Shown here piece after piece: positions 56,488 through 64,000 of a stretch of DNA of 64,000 nt. The position numbers and the translations under genes were made by a program. Within the stretch, counting starts at the first letter, position 1; each line of letters starts with the position of its first letter. This DNA comes from Psychrobacter raelei (GTDB taxonomy: Bacteria > Pseudomonadota > Gammaproteobacteria > Pseudomonadales > Moraxellaceae): positions 558,001 through 622,000 of the forward strand of contig NZ_CP093310.2 in assembly GCF_022631235.3 (NCBI RefSeq), written 5' to 3'. Below the pieces are notes generated by a model. The model saw only the letters and a list, made by a program, of their open reading frames with translations, was not told where the DNA came from and searched no databases.

Positions 56488-57183
56488 ATGAATGAGGTGG
56501 TCACTAACACTGAGCATGACTTGAGTCAAAAATCGCTGATTATTTTTGATTGGGATGGCACCTTAATGGATTCAATCGGCCTGATTGTAAAAGCCATGCA
56601 TGTCGCAGCAGAGGCGCATGGCTTTAGCACCACAGATGAAGCGGTTAAGTCTATCATTGGGTTAAGCTTAATGCGCGGTATTGAGCTCTTATATCCGCAA
56701 GCGAGCGCTGAGCAGCACTTAGCCATTCAGCAAAGCTACGCCGATTACTATATTCACGCCAGCACCTTACCCAATCAGCCGCACTCTGAGTTTTTTGAAG
56801 GCATCGAGGCCATGTTCAAGCAACTGCTGGCACAGGGTAAAAAACTGGCTGTGGCCACTGGCAAAAAGCGTGCTGGCTTAGATAGAGTCATGGATTATGC
56901 CAATAGCCGTCATTATTTTGTCAGCAGCCGCTGTGCTAATGAGTCCGGCTCTAAACCCAGTCCGCAGATGCTGCTTGATATTTTGCAAGAGACAGGGTAC
57001 GCCGTGGCAGATGCGGTCTTTATTGGTGACAGCATTCATGATATCCAAATGGCCAATGCGCTGGGAATGACCTCGATTGCGGTCAATTATGGTGCAGCAA
57101 GCGCGCAAGTGCTAGCCGCTGAACACCCGACGTATCAGGTAAGCACTCCCTCACAGCTCATTGAGTTGTTAACGGCAGGCTAA
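56488..57183 (+). CDS. HAD-superfamily phosphatase
   Basis: A 231-residue HAD hydrolase of subfamily IA. The nucleophile and acid Asp21 and Asp23 are in FDWDGTLMDS; motif II is VATGK, the Lys is in SKPSP, and motif IV is FIGDSIHDIQMA. It resembles phosphoglycolate phosphatases but the substrate is unknown. It follows rluC by 27 bp, a pair often seen in gammaproteobacteria, and is probably cotranscribed. Confidence 0.9.
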   Translation: MNEVVTNTEHDLSQKSLIIFDWDGTLMDSIGLIVKAMHVAAEAHGFSTTDEAVKSIIGLSLMRGIELLYPQASAEQHLAIQQSYADYYIHASTLPNQPHSEFFEGIEAMFKQLLAQGKKLAVATGKKRAGLDRVMDYANSRHYFVSSRCANESGSKPSPQMLLDILQETGYAVADAVFIGDSIHDIQMANALGMTSIAVNYGAASAQVLAAEHPTYQVSTPSQLIELLTAG

Positions 57184-57292
57184 GCTTGATTTAATTTAAT
57201 GGTTTTTAAAGCGCTGCTGATTGTCGCCGCTCTTGAATTTATTTAACCCCCCAACCGCTTCGGTGTAACTGATTTAGCTTTGCTGACTTGCT

Positions 57293-58240
57293 ATGACTAC
57301 CAATTTTAAAAATAAACTTCAAGCCTATATTCACTTAACCCGCTTTGATAAGCCTGTCGGAATTGAGCTGCTGCTGTGGCCCACGCTCTGGGCAGTATTA
57401 TTGGCAGCTTTTGGCCAGGCCATCGCTCAGACCCCCTCAAGTGTAACAGCATCACCAAGTGTGCTGCCGGCTTGGTCGGTACTATTGATTTTCGCGCTTG
57501 GTGCGATATTGATGCGCGCTGCAGGCTGCGCGATTAATGATTTTGCCGATCGTAAAGTGGATGGTTCGGTAACACGCACCAAAGGGCGTCCTTTAGCCGA
57601 TGGCAGATTGACCGGACGCGAGGCGGTAGGGGCATTTTTAGTCTTGTCGCTTATCAGTGCCAGTTTATTGTTTTGGCTGCCCATTGCGGTGTTTTACTGG
57701 TCAATCGGCGCCCTTATATTGGCGTTTATTTATCCCTTTATGAAGCGGTTCACCCATTTGCCGCAGGTGTTCTTAGCGGCCGCATTTGGCTGGGCCATTC
57801 CCATGGCTTATGTGGCCATACAAGGGCAGCCGGATGTGTGGTGCTGGCTGTTATTTATTGCTTACATGTGCTGGACGGTAGCCTATGATACTCAGTACGC
57901 TATGGCAGATCGTGATGATGATTTAAAAATTGGGGTGAAGTCCACGGCGATATTATTTGGCCGCTATGATGTGGTCATCATCTCGTTACTACAAGTGGCC
58001 TTTTTGGCAATAATGGGTGTGGTTTTTTATCATTATTTTGCACCCACAAGCCTTGGGTTAATTCCTGTTTATGCCTTGGGACTGGTTGCCATTTTGTTTG
58101 CTCAGCAAAATAGGGCCTGTGCAACTCGTGAGCCTATGGCCTGTTTTCAGGCGTTTTTAGCCAATGTTTGGGTGGGACGATATGTGTTTTTAGTGGTGCT
58201 TTTGAGCAGCCTTTACATCCAGTTTAATGGCCTCACTTAA
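57293..58240 (+). CDS. ubiA: 4-hydroxybenzoate polyprenyltransferase UbiA
   Basis: UbiA attaches the polyprenyl chain to 4-hydroxybenzoate in ubiquinone synthesis. Both Asp-rich motifs are present: NDFADRKVD at residues 82-90 and [12 protein letters not shown] in the second half. About nine membrane segments are visible. Length is 315 residues, longer than E. coli (290) by an inserted loop at about 43-58. It has no ubiC neighbour. Confidence 0.95.
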   Translation: MTTNFKNKLQAYIHLTRFDKPVGIELLLWPTLWAVLLAAFGQAIAQTPSSVTASPSVLPAWSVLLIFALGAILMRAAGCAINDFADRKVDGSVTRTKGRPLADGRLTGREAVGAFLVLSLISASLLFWLPIAVFYWSIGALILAFIYPFMKRFTHLPQVFLAAAFGWAIPMAYVAIQGQPDVWCWLLFIAYMCWTVAYDTQYAMADRDDDLKIGVKSTAILFGRYDVVIISLLQVAFLAIMGVVFYHYFAPTSLGLIPVYALGLVAILFAQQNRACATREPMACFQAFLANVWVGRYVFLVVLLSSLYIQFNGLT

Positions 58241-58264
58241 CTTTTTTACACCCAAGAGAGACTC

Positions 58265-58903
58265 ATGGCAAAACCCTTTAAAAGTGATTTAAGCCTTGAC
58301 GCTAAACTAGCAGCGCATCAGCGGTTTGAACAAAATCTGCTAAAACAGGGCCTGACTAAGCAGCAAGTGGTAGAGATGGAGCGCAAACTGGCCAAATTCG
58401 CCAACACCATGGATTCTGTGGTGCGCATCCCCTTTACCAATCAAGGGGTGGGTGCAGATGCCGCCTTATCTACTGTGCCTATTGCAGGTGATGTTGCCGG
58501 TTTATTATTGACCGGTTACGCCTTTATGCTGGGGATTAAGCTTGGTGTCCCTGCAAAAAAATTAACGCCAGCGGTTAGATTGGCATTGATAGATTTGGTC
58601 GTCGGGGTGGTACCCGTAGCCGGCACGGTGATGGATGTATTTTTGCGTCCCAGCCGCAAAACCTTACAGATCGTACGTGAGCACATGCAGCAAGAATATG
58701 GGATTACTGATACCACTCATGTTGATCGCCCTTTTATGCATCAGGCGCTACAAAAAAAGCAGCAGCAGGCAAAATTTTGGTGCAATCCTTTGGTGGCGTG
58801 GCTTTATTTGCATGTGCCTGATATTTTAGGACTTATCGTCCTAATTTTATTGGGCTTGGCACTGTGGGCTATGCTAAGTTGGATTATGGGCTGGGTGTTA
58901 TGA
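58265..58903 (+). CDS. DUF4112 domain membrane protein
   Basis: A 212-residue protein with a DUF4112 domain: MDSVVRIPFTNQGVGADAALSTVP and GVVPVAGTVMDVFLRPSRKT. Two hydrophobic segments lie in the middle and one at the C-terminus (DILGLIVLILLGLALWAML). Function is unknown. It starts 24 bp after ubiA, so cotranscription is likely. The last 6 bp overlap the 3' end of the convergent lipoprotein gene. Confidence 0.88.
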   Translation: MAKPFKSDLSLDAKLAAHQRFEQNLLKQGLTKQQVVEMERKLAKFANTMDSVVRIPFTNQGVGADAALSTVPIAGDVAGLLLTGYAFMLGIKLGVPAKKLTPAVRLALIDLVVGVVPVAGTVMDVFLRPSRKTLQIVREHMQQEYGITDTTHVDRPFMHQALQKKQQQAKFWCNPLVAWLYLHVPDILGLIVLILLGLALWAMLSWIMGWVL

Positions 58904-59578
58904 TGATTTTTGCGGCTTAATCACTTCGGTATCACTATCCACAGCTGTAAAATTAATAGGCTTACCTTGATAAATCAGATCAATATTATTGCCGCCACCA
59001 TGAGTCACCAGCTCAATACTGCCATCAATGGAGCGATAAGTGGGGTTGTTGCCTTGGCCAGTAGGGGCAGTTAGCAGTACCCGTTTACCTGAAGGCATCA
59101 TAAGATTGGCTTGTAACGTAGCGGTAGCTGAAGTCTGAAAGGTCACATAAACGCTGCGGCCTTGGCCATCTTTATACTCTACATCCGTAACTTGGGTCTC
59201 ACTGGTGGGCGCCGCATTTTTGGTGGTGGAGGCCGTGGCCCCAGCGCTGCTATCTGCATTAGCTGGATCGGTATTGATAGCCGATGCCTGCTGGCTTTGC
59301 TCCTGCTGCATAGCCTGTGCATCAATAATCTCGGTATCTGCACCATCATTGACATCTTCCACCGTTTGGCTCTGGGTGTCCATCGTCTGAACCTCTGTGC
59401 TAGGGACAGTATCAGCAGGCTGTGAGGCTGTACTGCTTTGGGCAGCGTTACTGTCTGTGTCTTTGGTGGTTTCATCCGTTTTTTGGCAGCCATAAAGACC
59501 AACAAGGGCACTGCATAAACAGGTGGCCATAATCAGCTTTTTGGTCGGGGCGAGCACAGAAGAAGATAACATGAGCAT
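58898..59578 (-). CDS. Lipoprotein of unknown function, perhaps MliC-like
   Basis: A lipoprotein precursor: signal segment then lipobox LYGC, followed by about 90 residues rich in Thr, Ser, Asp, Gln and Ala. The C-terminal domain (about 135-225) has YKDGQGRSVYVTFQTSATATLQ, KRVLLTAP and GGGNNIDLIYQGKPINF, which recalls the lysozyme-inhibitor MliC fold but lacks its usual SASGARY and Cys motifs. The start is uncertain: Met at 59578 or 59572. Confidence 0.7.
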   Translation of the reverse strand: MLMLSSSVLAPTKKLIMATCLCSALVGLYGCQKTDETTKDTDSNAAQSSTASQPADTVPSTEVQTMDTQSQTVEDVNDGADTEIIDAQAMQQEQSQQASAINTDPANADSSAGATASTTKNAAPTSETQVTDVEYKDGQGRSVYVTFQTSATATLQANLMMPSGKRVLLTAPTGQGNNPTYRSIDGSIELVTHGGGNNIDLIYQGKPINFTAVDSDTEVIKPQKSS

Positions 59579-59754
59579 CTCACTTACAAATAATTTTGGG
59601 GATAAAAGCCATAGATATGGATGTATTGGCAACAGTCATCAGCCAACTAAAGCTAAATTTAATCACACTGTGTATTCAGAAACAAATACCATGATTAACA
59701 CTGTGTATGAATTTGTTAGCAGTATCTGTCTTTACTTTATAAATACAAAAATAC

Positions 59755-60180
59755 TTAAACAGTTGCTGTGAGTACAACGGTGCGGCTGCCCCCATAATTG
59801 CGATGCTCACACAAATAAATACCCTGCCACATACCCAGTCCCAATCTACCGTTGGTCAACGGCACAGTTAGGCTCACTCCAAGCAGCATGCTTTTAAAAT
59901 GGGCGGGTAAATCATCCTCGCCCTCTAAGGTGTGTCTATATTGAGGCTGATTGGCCGGGGCAATTTGATTGAGCCAGTCTTCGGTATCTAACCGCACATC
60001 TGGATCAGCATTTTCGTTAATTGCTAAGCTGGCCGAGGTGTGCTGCAAAAAAAGATGCACCAGACCGGTGTCAGCATTTGGCGGCAACAGCGTCTCTAGT
60101 GCTTGATGAATATAATCGGTGATTAAATGTACGCCACGAGAGTGCGCAGGCAGCTTAATCGTTGTTTGGTAAAATGCCAT
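59755..60180 (-). CDS. yjbQ: YjbQ family protein (UPF0047)
   Basis: A 141-residue member of the YjbQ/UPF0047 family, in E. coli a thiamin-phosphate-synthase-like enzyme of uncertain role. It has the family motifs HLFLQHTSASLAINENADPDVR, the LEGEDDLPAHFKSMLLG segment and LGMWQGIYLCEHR. I chose the ATG at 60180 to give the normal N-terminus FYQTTIKLPAHSRGVH; the frame extends to 60219 without support. Confidence 0.9.
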   Translation of the reverse strand: MAFYQTTIKLPAHSRGVHLITDYIHQALETLLPPNADTGLVHLFLQHTSASLAINENADPDVRLDTEDWLNQIAPANQPQYRHTLEGEDDLPAHFKSMLLGVSLTVPLTNGRLGLGMWQGIYLCEHRNYGGSRTVVLTATV

Positions 60181-60221
60181 CACATAAGTCTCTTTGTCAT
60201 TTGAACAGGCGCGTGCCAAAA

Positions 60222-60249
60222 ATTATACAGCCAAACAGGTGCGGTGCAA
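60222..60249 (-). promoter_or_regulatory. Promoter of yjbQ
   Basis: On the minus strand TTGCAC (60244-60249) and TATAAT (60222-60227) with a 16 bp spacer, about 40 bp before the yjbQ start. Confidence 0.6.
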
Positions 60250-60293
60250 CGATTATCTTTGAGGCCCAAAAAAATAGCCAGGCTCAAAAAGCT

Positions 60294-60393
60294 TTGATAG
60301 GCGGTTACTGGGTGTATAATACCCACTGCGGCGCCTGATGCAAAACGATTGAGACTGGCTACTTGACAGAGGCGCCAAATAAAGGCGCCCCTG
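60294..60393 (+). promoter_or_regulatory. Plus-strand promoter-like sequence and GGCGCC hairpins
   Basis: TTGATA (60294-60299), a 15 bp spacer and TATAAT (60315-60320), followed by a GC-rich start region. Three copies of GGCGCC follow (60328-60333, 60371-60376, 60384-60389); the last two, with flanking CAG and CTG, form a hairpin around AAATAAA. The plus-strand transcript would be antisense to efp. The hairpin may also act as the efp end on the minus strand, though it lacks a T-run. Confidence 0.4.
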
Positions 60394-60411
60394 CTACGAC
60401 TAACTTATGAG

Positions 60412-60987
60412 TTACTGGCTAACGCGAGTTTGATAGTCACCAGTACGGGTGTCCACACGAACGACTTCATTTTGTTGTACGAATAAAGGTACACGAACCA
60501 CAGCGCCAGTTTCAAGGCGGGCAGGTTTACCACCACCACCTGACGTATCACCGCGTACACCTGGATCAGTTTCTACAATCTCTAACTCAACAAAGTTAGG
60601 CGCAGTGACTGATAAAGGAACACCGTTGAACAAAGTGATGGTACATAAATCGTTACCGTTTTCTTTTAACCATTGCTTCGCATCAGCCATTGCATTAGCA
60701 TCGGCTTGCAATTGCTCGAAGGTTTCTGGATGCATAAAATGCCAAAACTCACCATCGTTATATAGGTAGTTCATTTCGGTATCAACCACATCTGCGCCTT
60801 CTAGGCTCTCACCTGATTTGAAGGTTTGTTCTAACACTTTACCAGTACGCAAATTACGTAGTTTGACACGGTTAAAAGCTTGGCCTTTGCCTGGCTTCAC
60901 AAACTCGTTATCAATGATGGCGCAAGGGTTGCCATCATACATAACTTTAAGACCGGCTTTAAATTCGTTAGTTGAAAAACTTGCCAC
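60412..60987 (-). CDS. efp: Elongation factor P
   Basis: EF-P rescues ribosomes stalled at proline stretches. The KPGKGQA loop has Lys34, the site of beta-lysylation. I chose the GTG start at 60987 because AGGAG (60995-60999) is seven bases upstream and it places the modified Lys at 34 as in E. coli; an upstream ATG at 61011 would add eight residues. Length is 191 residues. epmB is divergent, 48 bp away, and epmC is at 18898. Confidence 0.96.
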   Translation of the reverse strand: MASFSTNEFKAGLKVMYDGNPCAIIDNEFVKPGKGQAFNRVKLRNLRTGKVLEQTFKSGESLEGADVVDTEMNYLYNDGEFWHFMHPETFEQLQADANAMADAKQWLKENGNDLCTITLFNGVPLSVTAPNFVELEIVETDPGVRGDTSGGGGKPARLETGAVVRVPLFVQQNEVVRVDTRTGDYQTRVSQ

Positions 60988-61035
60988 AATATTGCTCCTG
61001 ATACTTTTCAAATTAATGACAAAAAATCACACATA

Positions 61036-62163
61036 ATGAGTCCCATGATAAACCATTTACCCCAACAAAAAAACAAGCAAATCCCTATTACCTCAGTCGC
61101 TGTTGGTACCTGTGCACCAAAGGCGGGTGAGTCGTTGCAGGTTATTGAAGATAGTAATGAGGCTATCAACTGGCAAACACAGGTTGCAGATGTTATTACA
61201 GATATCGATCAGTTGCTAGCTATTTTGGAATTAAGCCATATTAAAGATGAGCTGTATGTACCGCAGGGCTTTGGTTTGCGGGTGCCTAAGGCGTTTGTGG
61301 CAAAGATGAAAAAAGGCGATGCAAATGACCCGTTATTGCTACAGGTATTGCCCAATAAGCAAGAGCAGACACAGGTTACCGGTTATGTCAGTGATCCACT
61401 GGCCGAGAATGCGCATAATCCAATTAAAGGATTGTTACATAAATACCGCTCTCGGGTATTGGTGACCGTCACTGGGGCCTGCGCCATTCACTGCCGCTAC
61501 TGCTTTCGCCAGCATTTTGATTATCAATCCAATTTGCCAAAATCAGATCAGTTACGCTTAATACAAGACTATATCAGGCAGCATCCTGAGATTAATGAGG
61601 TTATATTAAGTGGCGGTGATCCGTTAAGCGTGACCAATCGACGCCTGTTTTTGTGGCTACAAGCTTTAGAGGATTTGCCGCAGATTAATACCATACGTCT
61701 GCACACTCGGCTGCCGATAGTCATTCCAGATCGGCTAGATAATGAGCTGCTTGATCGACTCGAGCACAGCCGCTGCCGTATCGTGATGGTGGTACATACC
61801 AACCATGCCAACGAAATTGACAATCATACAGCAAAATTGCTACAGCACGCCCGCCAAAAAGGGATTACGCTACTCAACCAAACTGTACTATTGGCTGGGG
61901 TTAATGATGGGCTTAAGCAGCAAGTGGCTTTAAGTGAGCGATTATTTGAGGCTGGCGTGCTGCCTTATTATCTACACCTGTTGGATAAAGTGGCTGGCGC
62001 TGCGCATTTTGATATCGCCCAAAAGCAGGCCATTGACCTATATTGGCAAATGCTGGCTCATTTGCCAGGTTATCTGGTACCCAAATTGGTACAAGAGCTA
62101 CCACACAAGCCCTTTAAAACCCCTGTGGACTTATATCACAGTGACTCTGCCCATCTATTTTAA
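61036..62163 (+). CDS. epmB: EF-P beta-lysylation protein EpmB
   Basis: EpmB is a radical-SAM, PLP-dependent lysine 2,3-aminomutase that makes the (R)-beta-lysine put on EF-P. The cluster-binding CxxxCxxC is at Cys149, Cys153 and Cys156 (CAIHCRYCF). ILSGGDPLS and HTRLPIVIPDRLD are typical KamA-family segments, and HLLDKVAGAAHF near the end carries the PLP Lys region. Length is 375 residues, about 30 longer than in E. coli. An alternative ATG at 61045 is three codons in. It is divergent from efp. Confidence 0.94.
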   Translation: MSPMINHLPQQKNKQIPITSVAVGTCAPKAGESLQVIEDSNEAINWQTQVADVITDIDQLLAILELSHIKDELYVPQGFGLRVPKAFVAKMKKGDANDPLLLQVLPNKQEQTQVTGYVSDPLAENAHNPIKGLLHKYRSRVLVTVTGACAIHCRYCFRQHFDYQSNLPKSDQLRLIQDYIRQHPEINEVILSGGDPLSVTNRRLFLWLQALEDLPQINTIRLHTRLPIVIPDRLDNELLDRLEHSRCRIVMVVHTNHANEIDNHTAKLLQHARQKGITLLNQTVLLAGVNDGLKQQVALSERLFEAGVLPYYLHLLDKVAGAAHFDIAQKQAIDLYWQMLAHLPGYLVPKLVQELPHKPFKTPVDLYHSDSAHLF

Positions 62164-62174
62164 GAGAGCTTTTC

Positions 62175-62684
62175 ATGTCTTTATGTGTTCATTCATCAGC
62201 GGGTGTTAAGCGCCTAGCGAGTGCTTTTGGTATTAAAAAATCAGTGGCTTTATTGGCGATGGCTGGCTTTGTGGCCTTAGGGAGTGGCTGTACGCCGACC
62301 CCGCCGGATTACAGGCCGCAAGTTACTGCGCCCGCTTATCAAGGCGGGGATGCCCAAAAAGGCGAGAAGCTATACGAGGATAACTGTACTCAGTGCCACA
62401 CCATCCGCCCAGGAAGCAATAAAAAAGGGCCTCAGTTATTGGGGGTGTATATGGCGCCATCAGCTCAGCTAAAAGACTATAAATACAGTGAAGCGATGAG
62501 CCATGCCAATTGGGTATGGGATGCCAAAACCTTGGACAAATATATTGCCGATCCAGAGGCAGTGCTGCCAGACACACGTATGCTGTCTGACCCCATGCCA
62601 AATACCCAAGATCGACAGGATATTATCGCTTATCTATCGACACTAGGTCATGATGCGCCGCCAGTGCCCGAGGAAAAAAAGTAG
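62175..62684 (+). CDS. c-type cytochrome lipoprotein
   Basis: A class I cytochrome c with one haem. A signal segment (about 22-38) ends in the lipobox LGSGC (Cys39), so it is probably anchored in a membrane facing the periplasm. The haem site is CTQCH at about residue 71-75, and the axial Met is probably in LPDTRM, with the GPQLLGVY segment in between. Length is 169 residues. Its electron partner is not shown by context; it starts 11 bp after epmB and may be cotranscribed with it. Confidence 0.87.
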   Translation: MSLCVHSSAGVKRLASAFGIKKSVALLAMAGFVALGSGCTPTPPDYRPQVTAPAYQGGDAQKGEKLYEDNCTQCHTIRPGSNKKGPQLLGVYMAPSAQLKDYKYSEAMSHANWVWDAKTLDKYIADPEAVLPDTRMLSDPMPNTQDRQDIIAYLSTLGHDAPPVPEEKK

Positions 62685-62690
62685 CGTTTA

Positions 62691-62716
62691 TCCAAATCTA
62701 AACTCCAAATCTAAAC
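62691..62716. repeat. Perfect 13-bp tandem duplication
   Basis: TCCAAATCTAAAC occurs at 62691-62703 and 62704-62716, seven bases after the cytochrome stop codon. Confidence 0.93.
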
Positions 62717-62781
62717 ACTGCCACGCCAGATCATGTACGTGGTCAACCCAATGAATCCCGCTCTTGTGGTTGGCTCATTCA

Positions 62782-62844
62782 TTATTTGGCCCAGCAGCTT
62801 ATTTAGCCAACAACTATTTAGCCAGCAACTATTTAGCTAATAAT
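62782..62844. repeat. 15-17-bp tandem repeat, about four copies, reaching into the M23 gene
   Basis: Units TTATTTGGCCCAGCAGC, TTATTTAGCCAACAAC, TATTTAGCCAGCAAC and TATTTAGCTAATAAT lie head to tail. The last unit overlaps the stop codon (62829-62831) and final Leu-Leu-Ala-Lys of the minus-strand peptidase gene. Confidence 0.88.
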
Positions 62845-63413
62845 GGATAAGGGTTGACGGCACCGGAGCGGGTATAGATACCATAATGTAGGTGGGGCGG
62901 GGTGCCTTTGGCATTGCCGCTGTCACCGACATATCCTATGATCTCACCGGCCTCAACCCAGTCCCCAACCTCAATATCAGCAAACTGCTGCATGTGCGCG
63001 TAATAATGCATCACACCTCCTGGGCCAATAATAGACACCACATTACCGCCGAGTCTATCCAGACCCACCTTACGAACCACGCCTATAGTCGTACTGTGAA
63101 TAGGGGTGCTGCGCTTGGCAAAAATATCTATACCCTCATGAGTACGGCCTTCACTGCGTGCTGCGCCCCAAGTATCTACCAAACTTGCCCCTTCAATGGG
63201 ATTAGGTAGGCTACCCATCTGTGGAGCGCTTTGCTGGATAAGTTCAGTATATTTGATGCGATCACTTATATAATGACGTAGTTGCTGCTGATAATCGCCA
63301 GTATAAATATAGGCCATATATCCTAAGGCACTAATAATGGCAAGCTTGATCAAAGACTTTATGGAGCGAGCCATACCGTTGCTGGGCGGTCGGTTTGGAC
63401 TGGGAGTTGGCAT
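62829..63413 (-). CDS. M23-family metallopeptidase
   Basis: A 194-residue murein endopeptidase-like protein. One membrane segment (about 23-40) anchors it in the inner membrane. The LytM domain has HEGIDIFAKRSTPI (zinc His and Asp) at about residue 92-105 and HLHYGIY near 174-180, so the active site looks complete. It could cut peptidoglycan cross-links or act in envelope maintenance. It is short and has no LysM or SPOR domain. The start could also be the Met at residue 14. Confidence 0.88.
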   Translation of the reverse strand: MPTPSPNRPPSNGMARSIKSLIKLAIISALGYMAYIYTGDYQQQLRHYISDRIKYTELIQQSAPQMGSLPNPIEGASLVDTWGAARSEGRTHEGIDIFAKRSTPIHSTTIGVVRKVGLDRLGGNVVSIIGPGGVMHYYAHMQQFADIEVGDWVEAGEIIGYVGDSGNAKGTPPHLHYGIYTRSGAVNPYPLLAK

Positions 63414-63476
63414 AGAGGGACCTCGTTATTTTTATCTGGTTTGAGCGCTCAAGGCAGCAGGCCAAATATCTATAAT

Positions 63477-63515
63477 AAAAAACCGTGCTCAGAGTGATTG
63501 AACACGGTCTTTTTT
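63477..63515. terminator. Terminator between the hypothetical gene and the M23 gene
   Basis: ACCGTG pairs with CACGGT, with an A-run on the left and a T-run on the right, so it can work on both strands. For the minus-strand gene at 63562 it lies just after the stop codon. The stem resembles the one at 37066. Confidence 0.82.
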
Positions 63516-63561
63516 AACGCTTACAGCAGGAGGTGTGGTAGAGCGCACTGTGTAGTAAGCA

Positions 63562-64000
63562 CTACTTATTGGGGCGATGCGGATTGTCTGAGCTATCGCT
63601 TTGAGCGCTCTCTGTCTGCTTATTGGCCTGCTCTAGGCTGGCTTGATGACGAGCATGATTTTTGGCCATGCGCTGCTCTAATGTCAATTCAGCATCACGC
63701 AGGCGAGGATCATTTGCTTCATTAAAGTCGGCTTCATTAAAGTCGGCTTGATCCACCTGCTCCTCTAACTGCGTTTGTTCAGAGACTGGCTTAACCTCTC
63801 CATCTTGCTGATAGCCGTGCGCGCTATTTTGATCGCCACTGTCCTCTATATAATCTGACTGCTCTGAGGCAGCTTGTGCAGGGTTTTCAATGGCTTCAAG
63901 CACATAAGGCGTTAAATTTTGCGCCGCATTTTCTAAGGTATGCGGATTATAGCGGGGTAAGGCATGATTTAAGTGCTCATCAAAGACGTCTGTAAGCAGG
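63562..64000 (-). CDS. Hypothetical protein, C-terminal part (cut by window edge)
   Basis: The frame is open at the right edge, so the N-terminus lies beyond the window; 146 residues are visible. It starts with LTDVFDEHLNHALPRYNP, with no clear family, and then becomes low complexity, rich in Glu, Gln, Asp, Ala and Ser, and ends HRPNK. A GTG at 63903 inside the frame is not needed as a start. A repeated ADFNE is encoded by a 15-bp duplication at 63718-63747. I do not recognise it. Confidence 0.7.
   Translation of the reverse strand, partial: LLTDVFDEHLNHALPRYNPHTLENAAQNLTPYVLEAIENPAQAASEQSDYIEDSGDQNSAHGYQQDGEVKPVSEQTQLEEQVDQADFNEADFNEANDPRLRDAELTLEQRMAKNHARHQASLEQANKQTESAQSDSSDNPHRPNK
63718..63747. 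repeat. Perfect 15-bp tandem duplication inside a coding region
   Basis: CTTCATTAAAGTCGG occurs twice head to tail (63718-63732, 63733-63747). In the minus-strand gene it encodes ADFNE twice, in frame. Confidence 0.93.

Overview
The window is a 64 kb piece of a gammaproteobacterial chromosome, most likely from Moraxellaceae and probably Psychrobacter or a close relative. The reasons are protein character and gene order: mreD-maf-rng, a complete S10-spc-alpha ribosomal block, rpmF-fabD-fabG-acpP without plsX, fabH or fabF, and smc next to zipA on the way to ligA. Base composition is moderate and AT-leaning between genes. The genus is inferred from memory of these families; no search was run. 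I saw no tRNA, rRNA, CRISPR array, insertion sequence, phage gene or integrase. It is mostly housekeeping chromosome.

Layout. 1-3042: end of mreD, then maf and rng. 3618-17832: ribosomal proteins S10 to L17 with secY and rpoA, all on the plus strand, with internal promoters before rplN and rplF, a terminator-like attenuator before rplF, and a strong terminator after rplQ. 18106-25366: yciO and epmC (minus), yceD-rpmF, fabD-fabG-acpP, kbp, then queG (minus). 25403-31836: nnr, a small exported protein, two Nudix hydrolases, birA and a TSUP-family exporter. 31955-43893: smc and zipA, a four-gene minus-strand acyl-CoA cluster (acyl-CoA dehydrogenase, APH-type kinase, histidine-phosphatase-like protein, SDR), then ligA. 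44102-49838: a D-amino-acid-dehydrogenase-like oxidase with RidA, two lipoproteins (one with a VWA domain), and a DUF808 membrane protein. 49975-58903: a very long rne, a 1.28 kb non-coding gap, rluC, a HAD phosphatase, ubiA and a DUF4112 protein. 58898-64000: a lipoprotein, yjbQ, efp divergent from epmB, a lipoprotein cytochrome c, an M23 peptidase and a truncated hypothetical gene.

How the genes work together. The ribosomal block supplies 26 ribosomal proteins plus SecY and RpoA; L32 is encoded separately with YceD. Both RNase E/G paralogues are present. efp, epmB and epmC together point to a beta-lysylated and hydroxylated EF-P; epmA is not in the window. The kinase plus acyl-CoA dehydrogenase plus SDR cluster resembles the parts used for 4-hydroxyacyl-CoA breakdown (levulinate Lva enzymes, mammalian ACAD10/11), with an added histidine-phosphatase-fold protein whose second catalytic histidine position reads serine. 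The DadA-like oxidase and RidA form a plausible imine-producing and imine-clearing pair.

The most interesting non-coding signals are the attenuator-like leader before rplF, two ribosomal promoters sharing one 11-base core, the large structured gap upstream of rne, and many short (13-17 bp) tandem duplications, mostly near gene 3' ends.
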